Below are positions 1 through 5,431 of a stretch of 5,457 nt of DNA, piece by piece; position 1 is the first letter of the stretch, and every line of letters starts with the position of its first letter. The notes beneath the pieces were generated by a model. It saw only the letters and a program-made list of their open reading frames with translations, was not told the DNA's origin and did not search any database. A program made the position numbers and the translations under genes. Origin of the DNA: an uncultured Eubacteriales bacterium (GTDB lineage: Bacteria > Bacillota > Clostridia > UMGS1810); the NCBI GenBank assembly GCA_902493665.1, contig CABUQL010000104.1:1-5457 (forward strand), read 5' to 3'.

Positions 1-13
1 AAGGAGAGTTATA

Positions 14-1501
14 ATGGAAGAAAAAAGCAGCGAGCTTATAAAACGCATACTCGATATTTATTTATTTTCGGATATGATGTTTTTTAAAGAAAATAAATTT
101 CTTAAAAGACGGCTTACCAGAAAAGAAAAAGAGATTTTAGAGAAAAATAAAATTAAGTCAGATTCGCCGTACGAATTAGTAAGAAAACGCATAAGTGAAT
201 ACGTTGATAATTATTATAATACAAATATTGACGATTCGGTATTTAACGGTTTTGAAGAAAAAAAGAGAAATCATTTAATAAAATTAAACAACAGCATTTC
301 TATTTTAAAACAAAACGTTAAAAATCAAATTCTTGATAAAATTTCGAGTTTGCTTATTAACGAGGATGAAAGCTATTTAAGGTTTGATAAACTTTCGGAC
401 TATTTAAAAGGTTTGGTAGAAACAAATGATAAAAAAATAACGGCGCTTTATGGACAAATTGGGTTTTGCGTGTTATTATGGAACTATGAGGAGCTTGGGT
501 ATGACACATATAGGCTGATAAACAGTTATAATTGCTGCGATGTTTGCAGTGCTCAGTCACAAACGAGCCAAAAAATAACGGATTTTGAAAAAAATATATT
601 TTTCCCGTTTATCCATCCTAATTGCAGATGTAAAATCGAAATAATCAACAGCGATGGCAAGACTGCATTTATTGTTGATTTTGAAAGTGCAAAAAACTAC
701 TTAAAAAAACTTGAATACGAAGAAGAAACAAAAGAAATTTTAAACAACTTAGACGAAGAAGATTTAATATTTTTTGCCAATACCGAATATGTGCACTCTG
801 ATTACAATAAGAGTTTATTGGCACTTTGTATATTAAAAAATTCTGAAAATGACAACTATTCTGAAAAAATAAGTAAGCTTAAAAAAGCAGGATTTGAAGA
901 TGAAGAAGCCGCACTTTTAGAGCTTTCTTACAGAATTGCAAAATCAAAGCTTTTCTTAAGCGATATTGACGCTCAAGATAAAATTTCAAGAAATGAAGCA
1001 ATATCTTATCTTTTGGCTGAATATGGCGGAATAATTGCCGAAGGAATAATAAACGGCAAAAATACTTCGCCAGTATTTAATAACAAAAGTTCGCTTGATA
1101 TGCTCGAAAAAAACGGGTATCTTACAAGCGGGCAGAAAACTCAAAAGATAAAGAGCATTGAAAAAAATGCAATAAATTATAAAATTCATAAAGGTCGACA
1201 GGACAAGCATATAGTTGGTACAAATAATTATAATCTACGAAGGTCGCGCGGAGAGAATCCCAGCATTTTAACTTTTGACGCTGATAAACTTTTAAAAAAA
1301 GGTGCAGGAAAAGGAAGAATGATTACACCAACAAAAGAATCTGTTGATTATGGAAGGATTATTGGAAAGTTTTATTCACAAGAAACAGGAAAATATTACT
1401 ATACAACAGTGGCAACTATTTGCTATGATACTAAAGGGAATGCACATATCGTGCCTGCAAGACCGAAATGGACAAAACTTGTTTTTTGGAGGGAATATTA
1501 A
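14..1501 (+). CDS. MuF-type minor head protein fused to a C-terminal polymorphic toxin 50 domain
   Basis: A 495-residue protein with no signal peptide or membrane segment. Residues 1-135 are charged and helical. Residues 145-210 resemble the phage Mu gpF / SPP1 gp7 minor head family: CxxC at C175-C178, then HPNCRC at 201-206. Residues 215-385 are not recognised. Residues 391-485 look like bacterial toxin 50 (Ntox50): GRQDKHI (394-400), an NNY at 404-406, SVDYGRIIGKF, and the closing HIVPARP (478-484). From memory, this family was predicted to be a nuclease of the RNase-like (BECR) toxin group; catalysis is not shown here. MuF domains carrying exchangeable C-terminal toxins are known from temperate phages. 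AAGGAG at 1-6 sits seven bases before the ATG, which supports this start. The stop overlaps the next gene's ATG by one base, as expected for a toxin with its immunity gene. The reading frame is intact. I am confident of the two end domains and less so of the exact activity. Confidence 0.85.
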   Translation: MEEKSSELIKRILDIYLFSDMMFFKENKFLKRRLTRKEKEILEKNKIKSDSPYELVRKRISEYVDNYYNTNIDDSVFNGFEEKKRNHLIKLNNSISILKQNVKNQILDKISSLLINEDESYLRFDKLSDYLKGLVETNDKKITALYGQIGFCVLLWNYEELGYDTYRLINSYNCCDVCSAQSQTSQKITDFEKNIFFPFIHPNCRCKIEIINSDGKTAFIVDFESAKNYLKKLEYEEETKEILNNLDEEDLIFFANTEYVHSDYNKSLLALCILKNSENDNYSEKISKLKKAGFEDEEAALLELSYRIAKSKLFLSDIDAQDKISRNEAISYLLAEYGGIIAEGIINGKNTSPVFNNKSSLDMLEKNGYLTSGQKTQKIKSIEKNAINYKIHKGRQDKHIVGTNNYNLRRSRGENPSILTFDADKLLKKGAGKGRMITPTKESVDYGRIIGKFYSQETGKYYYTTVATICYDTKGNAHIVPARPKWTKLVFWREY

Positions 1502-1830
1502 TGAATGAAGAATATTTACAATTGCTTTATTCAATTGATCATTATTTTTTAAGAAAAAATGCTCTGATAATTGAATGGAAAAATGGCTTGAGAGTGCGGT
1601 GCACATCATTTACCGGAATTTGTGAAACAGATACCGAACCCGATGACGAAGATTATATCGGCGAATATGCGGCGGCAGTCAGTGATGTAAAAGTATTACA
1701 GCAGGGTACTGATAATAGTGTGGAGATATACAATGATTGTATTGAAATATCTCTAAAATGTGTTCCTGAAAGGGTATGTAACAGATTTGGTAAGGTGTTG
1801 TGGGAAAGAAAGAATTTAAAGCAAATATAG
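1501..1830 (+). CDS. Candidate cognate immunity protein for the toxin 50 domain
   Basis: A 109-residue soluble protein with no signal peptide. The start at 1501 is chosen because GGAGGG at 1488-1493 lies seven bases upstream and the ATG shares its A with the toxin's TAA stop (TAATG), giving translational coupling; the longer in-frame start at 1468 would lie inside the toxin gene. Visible features are a hydrophobic strand followed by a turn (IIEWKNGLRVR, 23-33), an acidic stretch (ETDTEPDDEDYIGEY, 42-56) and a C-terminal beta-like part ending in GKVLWERK (97-104). The acidic patch would suit binding to a basic RNase-like toxin. I recall similar small proteins following toxin 50 genes but cannot name the family with certainty. 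The immunity role is inferred from position, size and charge. The gene ends in TAG, showing that TAG is a true stop in this genome. Confidence 0.75.
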   Translation: MNEEYLQLLYSIDHYFLRKNALIIEWKNGLRVRCTSFTGICETDTEPDDEDYIGEYAAAVSDVKVLQQGTDNSVEIYNDCIEISLKCVPERVCNRFGKVLWERKNLKQI

Positions 1831-1865
1831 GTATATAGAATCGCTTGTCATCAAGTATGAATGAA

Positions 1866-1873
1866 AAGGAGTG
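1866..1873 (+). promoter_or_regulatory. Ribosome binding site that fixes the start of the ankyrin gene
   Basis: AAGGAGTG lies directly before the ATG at 1880, with about eight bases between the AGGAG core and the start. An in-frame GTG at 1871 overlaps this site, so it cannot be the start served by it. The ATG at 1880 is therefore preferred. Confidence 0.75.
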
Positions 1874-1879
1874 ATTAAA

Positions 1880-2380
1880 ATGCCGGGACCAAATGCAACC
1901 GCGCATACATATGCGGAAATGGGAAGCCTTAAAGAATTTAAAGCGAGATTTGATATTAAGAAAATAAATGAAAGAGATGAATCCGGAGACAGTTTTTTGC
2001 TAAGGGCAATTTATGGAGATAAAACCGATACGGCCTTGTATTTAATTAAAAAAGGCATCGATTTAAATATGACCGACAGTGATGGCAATACGGCGCTGCA
2101 TTATGCGGCATGGAGAAAAAACAAAGTTGTATTTAAAGCTCTTTTAAAACACGGTGCAGATATCGAAATAACGAATAAGTATGGAAATTCGCCTATCTGG
2201 ACAGCAATAATGGAATCTAAAGGAAAGGATTATGATCTTTTAAAAATGATATTAAAATATCACCCCATTGTTGACAGAAAAAACAAAGTGGGTCTTTCTC
2301 CGCTTGACATGACAATAAAAATAGGTTACAAAGAAGCAGAAAACTTATTACGCAAGGAACTTAACCAAAGAAGTGATTAA
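1880..2380 (+). CDS. Ankyrin-repeat protein, possible second immunity protein
   Basis: A 166-residue cytoplasmic protein made almost entirely of ankyrin repeats. Repeat 1 covers about residues 32-64, repeat 2 about 65-97 with the classic DGNTALHYAA and LLKHGADI cores, repeat 3 about 98-133 (YGNSPIWTAI), and a final capping repeat about 134-163 (GLSPLDMTIKIG). The first 30 residues form an N-terminal helix cap. Ankyrin repeats bind other proteins and have no catalytic role of their own. They are one of the recognised immunity-type folds in polymorphic toxin loci, so a place after a toxin and its immunity gene suggests protection against this or a related toxin; that is inference. The gene begins 49 bases after the preceding stop and ends two bases before the next ATG. 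It could also be a general adaptor protein unrelated to toxin defence. Confidence 0.85.
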   Translation: MPGPNATAHTYAEMGSLKEFKARFDIKKINERDESGDSFLLRAIYGDKTDTALYLIKKGIDLNMTDSDGNTALHYAAWRKNKVVFKALLKHGADIEITNKYGNSPIWTAIMESKGKDYDLLKMILKYHPIVDRKNKVGLSPLDMTIKIGYKEAENLLRKELNQRSD

Positions 2381-2382
2381 TA

Positions 2383-2901
2383 ATGTATACTGTAAATTTT
2401 GATAAATATTTTGATTTAATAAGCTGGGATTGCATTTATTGGGGTATACGAAAGTAGCTGATAGAACCTGAAAATGCCGTTATATATGCAAACAAGATAA
2501 TTGAAAACAACCCTGACGGCGATACGCTGGAAATAATCGAATTATTGATTATCGGCAAAGCGGATAAGGAAAGTGTTTTGCCTTTAATTGAAAGAATGTT
2601 TTCCGACAAAAAAGATTTAGAAAAGAAAAAGTCAAGCGCTCTAAGAATGCTCAGGCTGATTCTTTTACTTGAAATTAAGGAAACTGCAATCGATAATCAA
2701 GGTTTATTGGATGAAGCGGAAAAGATTTATGCAGATTTTGATTATCCGTTGGATATGGAATGTTTTATATCATATATGCCGGTTCGGGATGATAAATATG
2801 ATGTTTCAAAACACTCTTTGCAAGAAAATTTACAGCGTCTTGCCGATAAATTTAATATGTTTGCAGACAGAGAATTTAAGGCGCTGGTGCCAAATCTTTG
2901 A
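2383..2901 (+). pseudogene. DUF2247-like protein interrupted by an in-frame TAG
   Basis: Reading from the ATG at 2383, two bases after the ankyrin stop, gives 24 residues (MYTVNFDKYF...SWDCIYWGIRK) and then TAG at 2455-2457. The same frame continues without a break to TGA at 2899-2901, making 172 codons in total. The sequence on both sides of the stop reads as one protein: SWDCIYWGIRK, stop, LIEPENAVIYANKI, then EIIELLIIGKADKE. This pattern of an early W/G-rich helix, an AxxYAxKxIExNP segment and EIIELL resembles DUF2247, a bacterial family of about this length whose function is not known to me, found among immunity-like genes. The most economical cause is one base change, for example CAG or AAG to TAG. 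No well-placed restart follows: the next in-frame starts have no clear ribosome binding site. The site before 2383 is weak, so translation probably depended on coupling to the ankyrin gene. Confidence 0.7.
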
Positions 2902-2923
2902 TGTCAAAAAGGAGTTTCTGAAA

Positions 2924-3598
2924 ATGATATATATTACGGGGGATACGCATATTCCGATTGATATTCAAAAACTTTCTGCAAACAGGTTTTTGCCGCAAAA
3001 AGAAATGACTAAAAACGATTATGTAATTATTTGCGGCGATTTCGGCGGTGTTTTTGATGGAAGCAATGAGGAAAAATACTGGATAAAGTGGCTTAAAAAC
3101 AAAAACTTTACAACACTTTTTATTGACGGCAATCATTAAAATTTTGATATGCTTTACTCCCTTTCGACAGAAGAATTTTGCAAAGGGAGTGTTCATAAAA
3201 TTGATGAAGGTATTTATCATTTAATGCGCGGAGAGGTTTACGTGATTGACGGCAAAAAAATCTTTGTCTTTGGCGGAGCAGCTTCACATGATAAAGAGCA
3301 AAGAACGGAAGGAAAAAACTGGTGGCGTGCCGAAATGCCGAATGAACAGGAATATAATAATGCCGAAAACAATCTTAAAAAGAATAATTTTGAAGTGGAT
3401 TATGTTATAACACATTGCGCGCCGGCATCTGTTCAAAATGCCGTTGCTCCGACATATGAAGACAACGAGCTGACAGATTTTTTTGAGGATATAAAAAACA
3501 GGCTTGTTTTTAAAAAATGGTTTTTCGGTCATTATCACAAAGACATTAAAGCAGATGAAAAGTTTGAATGTGTGTTTAATGAAATTATTAAAATTTAA
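2924..3598 (+). pseudogene. Calcineurin-like metallophosphoesterase interrupted by an in-frame TAA
   Basis: The ATG at 2924 follows AAGGAG (2909-2914) by nine bases. The frame codes for 71 residues, meets TAA at 3137-3139, and continues to TAA at 3596-3598, 224 codons before the final stop. All five metal-binding blocks of the calcineurin-like phosphoesterase fold are present: GDTH (6-9), GDFGG (38-42), GNH (69-71), then after the stop THCAP (163-167) and GHYH (202-205). The broken codon is the one expected to be Glu in the usual GNHE, so a single G to T change (GAA to TAA) explains it. The first fragment holds three metal motifs and the second holds two, so neither alone should form the dinuclear centre. 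An in-frame ATG at 3149 could start a 149-residue C-terminal fragment, but no strong ribosome site precedes it. The intact enzyme would hydrolyse a phosphoester; its substrate is unknown. Confidence 0.88.
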
Positions 3599-3610
3599 AA
3601 GGACTAAAAA

Positions 3611-3865
3611 ATGAAAGAAAAAAATTTTGACGATATTAATGAATTAATCGACTGCCTTAAAAGAGGCTACGAAGTAGAATTTTTATACGGCGGAAAAATG
3701 TATTCAATAACTCACACAGAGTTCGGAATAAGCATAACTGAGTTTTATAATGAGGAAAGCGAGAGAACATACGGCAGCGTGCAAGACGCTTTAGAATATA
3801 AATTCGGCACAAAAATGCTTAAAGATATTATTCTCGAGATGGATGTAATTGAAAGGTCGTTTTAA
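3611..3865 (+). CDS. Small hypothetical protein, last gene of the toxin cassette
   Basis: An 84-residue soluble protein I cannot assign to a named family. It starts with an amphipathic helix (DDINELIDCLKRG, 7-19), then a beta-hairpin-like part rich in aromatic residues (EVEFLYGGKMYSITHTEFG, 21-39, and ISITEFYNE, 40-48), and ends with a helix (SVQDALEYKFGTKMLKDII, 56-74). This layout recalls short Clostridia proteins found near toxin and phage genes, but that is from memory only. AAAAGG at 3597-3602 lies eight bases before the ATG, with 12 bases from the preceding stop, so it is probably co-transcribed with the genes upstream. It is intact, unlike its two left neighbours. It could be another immunity protein or an unrelated small gene; the sequence does not decide. 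Confidence 0.7.
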   Translation: MKEKNFDDINELIDCLKRGYEVEFLYGGKMYSITHTEFGISITEFYNEESERTYGSVQDALEYKFGTKMLKDIILEMDVIERSF

Positions 3866-3888
3866 TATAAAATAATACACATAAAAAC

Positions 3889-3947
3889 AAAAAAACAACT
3901 CCCGGAGGAACTATGGAGCGTTCCGATGTCAAGGGAGTTGTTTTTTT
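3889..3947. terminator. Bidirectional intrinsic terminator with a nested hairpin
   Basis: Positions 3889-3903 (seven A, then CAACTCCC) pair perfectly with 3933-3947 (GGGAGTTG, then seven T), giving a 15-bp stem. The run of T on one side and A on the other lets it work in both directions. It lies between the end of the + strand cassette (3865) and the end of the - strand phosphorylase (3958), so it can serve both. The 29-base loop holds a second hairpin, GGAAC (3907-3911) with GTTCC (3920-3924). Confidence 0.9.
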
Positions 3948-3957
3948 ATTTTGAAAT

Positions 3958-4818
3958 TTATTTTCCGCCTTCTATTTTTGCACTTTCTATCTTTGCGCCT
4001 TCAATTGACGCTCCGCTTATTTTTGCGCCCTCGAGCTTTTGTCTGTCTCTTTCTATAAGAATTTTTATTGCTCCTATTGCACATTTTATTGCGTTTTCGC
4101 TGCTTAAGCACACACTGTCGTCAAGACCGTTATTTGTTCTTTCAACATTCCATATAGCCGTAAGCACGGCGCCTGCTCTTACATTTCTTACGGTTGCAAC
4201 GGAAAAGATTGACGCACATTCCATTTCCGATGCAAGACATCCGCATCTTACGTATGCACTCCACTTTTGCGTGAGCATATCTTCGACAGGCATTGTTTCG
4301 GGATTTGTTTCTCCGTAAAATGAGTCTTTGCTCTGAACAACGCCTATATGATATGAAGAATCAAGGTTTCTTAAAAGAACAGATGCGCTTTTGTGAAGTG
4401 CGTGCACAACCTCATAGCTTGCCGCTGCGGGATACCCTTCGGGAAGATATTCTTTGCTTGTTCCCTCAGCTCTTACCGCAGATGTTGCTATAACAAGATC
4501 ACCGCCTCTTACCTTCGTGTTTATTCCTCCGCTTGTTCCGACTCTTAAAAGAGCGTCCGCACCGCATTTTATAAGCTCTTCGGCAGCAATCGCCGCAGAC
4601 GGTCCGCCTATGCCGGTTGAGCATACGCTTACCTTTTCGCCGTTTAAAAAGCCTGTGTATACGGTATACTCTCTGTTTTGAGAAATTTTTTCGGCATTGT
4701 CAAGATATTTTGCAATTTCTCCGGCTCTTTTCGGATCGCCGGGAAGTATGACGTATCTTCCTATGTCGCCCTTTTTAATTTTTAAATGAAATTGAATGTT
4801 TTCATCAAATAATGCCAT
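3958..4818 (-). CDS. udp: Uridine phosphorylase-like nucleoside phosphorylase with a pentapeptide tail
   Basis: A 286-residue enzyme of the PNP/UDP phosphorylase family, expected to split uridine with phosphate into uracil and ribose-1-phosphate in the cytoplasm for pyrimidine salvage. Visible motifs: the phosphate-binding GDPKR (27-31), an Arg at 49, CSTGIGGPS (66-74), LRVGTSGGI (91-99), SKDSFYGE (163-170) and the ribose-binding SEMECAS (197-203). The order matches E. coli Udp. The start at 4818 is chosen because AGGAGGG (4825-4831) lies six bases upstream; a longer reading from 4860 lacks such a site. Two oddities: the stretch after FYG has Glu170 and Thr175 where I would expect the uracil-contacting Gln and Arg, so substrate choice may differ. 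Residues 262-286 also form five tandem pentapeptides beyond the normal end of the fold. Other nucleosides are a possible substrate. The gene converges on the toxin cassette across a shared terminator. Confidence 0.9.
   Translation of the reverse strand: MALFDENIQFHLKIKKGDIGRYVILPGDPKRAGEIAKYLDNAEKISQNREYTVYTGFLNGEKVSVCSTGIGGPSAAIAAEELIKCGADALLRVGTSGGINTKVRGGDLVIATSAVRAEGTSKEYLPEGYPAAASYEVVHALHKSASVLLRNLDSSYHIGVVQSKDSFYGETNPETMPVEDMLTQKWSAYVRCGCLASEMECASIFSVATVRNVRAGAVLTAIWNVERTNNGLDDSVCLSSENAIKCAIGAIKILIERDRQKLEGAKISGASIEGAKIESAKIEGGK
3961..4035 (-). repeat. Five 15-bp tandem coding repeats at the 3' end of the phosphorylase gene
   Basis: Read on the - strand from 4035 to 3961, five consecutive 15-base units encode LEGAK, ISGAS, IEGAK, IESAK and IEGGK. 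Units differ at third positions and at a few residues, so the array is not freshly made. In register AKIxG it resembles a very short pentapeptide-repeat run (A-x-I/L-x-x), although the usual Asp or Asn at the second place is Lys or Ser. Confidence 0.8.
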
Positions 4819-4928
4819 AATAATCCCTCCTGTTTTGCTTGGCACTAAAGACTTAAGCACTGTACTCCTCTAGTTTGTTAAATTTACATTCTTGCCTTAT
4901 TAAATACCGATATTTTATTTCAATTACT

Positions 4929-4937
4929 ATTGTAGCA
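4929..4937 (-). promoter_or_regulatory. Possible extended -10 promoter for the phosphorylase gene
   Basis: On the - strand this reads TGCTACAAT, an extended -10 element (TGn plus TACAAT, one mismatch to TATAAT). No good -35 hexamer lies 17 bases upstream, which extended -10 promoters can tolerate. It would give a leader of about 100 bases before the start at 4818. The leader shows no riboswitch that I recognise. Confidence 0.35.
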
Positions 4938-4963
4938 CATTTTTTAAAAATATAGAAGTAATA

Positions 4964-4992
4964 TTGCCAAATTTTTTTAATATATATGTAAA
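4964..4992 (+). promoter_or_regulatory. Possible promoter for the bofA-like gene
   Basis: TTGCCA (4964-4969) and TGTAAA (4987-4992) are 17 bases apart, a weak match to a vegetative promoter. bofA in Bacillus is made under sigma-E, and an ATATT (4961-4965) followed by AATATATA (4979-4986) is a loose fit to the sigma-E pattern. The region is so AT-rich that either could be chance. Confidence 0.22.
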
Positions 4993-5043
4993 GATAAGAT
5001 GTCCAAAAGCAATGAGGTTTTCCGGTGCCTTATCATAAATTAC

Positions 5044-5050
5044 GGGAGGA
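5044..5050 (+). promoter_or_regulatory. Ribosome binding site supporting a TTG start
   Basis: GGGAGGA lies nine bases before the TTG at 5060. No in-frame ATG or GTG lies between this site and the conserved part of the protein, and the frame is closed upstream by TAA at 5036-5038. This makes TTG the only sensible start. Confidence 0.75.
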
Positions 5051-5059
5051 AGTGCGGAT

Positions 5060-5320
5060 TTGGAGTTTTCAACAATCGTCGGGTGCATATTGGGACTTCT
5101 GGTTTCTGTTATATGCGCAAAAATATTTTTAAAACCGTTTAAATTCATTTTGAAAATACTCATAAACAGCATTTTTGCGTTTATTTTGCTTCTTGTTATA
5201 AATAAATTTTTCCCGTACACCGGTATTTTTATAGGCGCAAACCCGATTACATCGGTTACAATAGGAATTTTCGGTATTCCGGGGCTTTGTCTTATACTTC
5301 TTTTGCAGATATTGTTTTGA
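5060..5320 (+). CDS. bofA: BofA-family inhibitor of pro-sigma-K processing
   Basis: An 86-residue integral membrane protein that matches BofA in length (87 residues in B. subtilis) and layout. The first membrane helix is about residues 5-22 (VGCILGLLVSVICAKIFL), a second hydrophobic span about 29-48, and the conserved C-terminal part about 57-86 contains GANPITSVTIGIFGIPGL, the equivalent of the B. subtilis stretch with INxxTxxxxGxLGIPG. In B. subtilis, BofA sits with SpoIVFA in the outer forespore membrane and holds back the SpoIVFB protease that activates sigma-K in the mother cell. In Clostridia the family is often kept even where that checkpoint differs. The start is TTG with a strong ribosome site. 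The gene stands alone here, divergent from the phosphorylase and without the recR or yaaL neighbours it has in Bacillus. It marks the host as a spore former or a descendant of one. Confidence 0.88.
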   Translation: MEFSTIVGCILGLLVSVICAKIFLKPFKFILKILINSIFAFILLLVINKFFPYTGIFIGANPITSVTIGIFGIPGLCLILLLQILF

Positions 5321-5401
5321 TACATATTAATTTTTATTCCGCCGACGGATAACGGCAGATAAATAAAGTGAATTTTATGCTAAAAATACGTTAAAAATAT
5401 T

Positions 5402-5431
5402 TTGACACCATTAAGAAACTGCAAGGATTAT
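5402..5431 (+). promoter_or_regulatory. Possible outward promoter at the window edge
   Basis: TTGACA at 5402-5407 is a perfect -35 hexamer. GATTAT at 5426-5431, 18 bases on, is a poor -10 (four of six). If real, it would drive a gene beyond the end of the window. The rest of 5321-5457 holds no gene or terminator that I can see. Confidence 0.25.

Noticed and set aside
2669..3139. A 156-residue reading frame overlapping the DUF2247-like gene and the start of the phosphoesterase
   Set aside because: Only its last 71 residues, from the ATG at 2924, look like a protein family. The earlier part is the DUF2247-like gene read in the wrong frame.
2383..3598. Stop-codon reassignment as an explanation of the two in-frame stops
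   Set aside because: Both TAG and TAA also end intact genes in this window (TAG at 1828-1830, TAA at 1499-1501 and 2378-2380), and the intact genes contain no internal TAG or TAA. Two separate nonsense changes are simpler.
3926..4318. A + strand frame with repeated IFAPS-like units
   Set aside because: The periodicity is the antisense image of the pentapeptide tail of the phosphorylase, and it overlaps the terminator.
4999..5139. A short frame starting at ATG 4999 across the bofA start
   Set aside because: It overlaps the clear bofA gene in another frame, has only a weak ribosome site and shows no recognisable pattern.
4927..5325. A 132-residue frame on the - strand opposite bofA
   Set aside because: It is the antisense of a well-supported BofA protein and has no family-like features.
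5339..5358. Small inverted repeat GCCG...CGGC after bofA as a terminator
   Set aside because: The stem is only four base pairs and no T-run follows.
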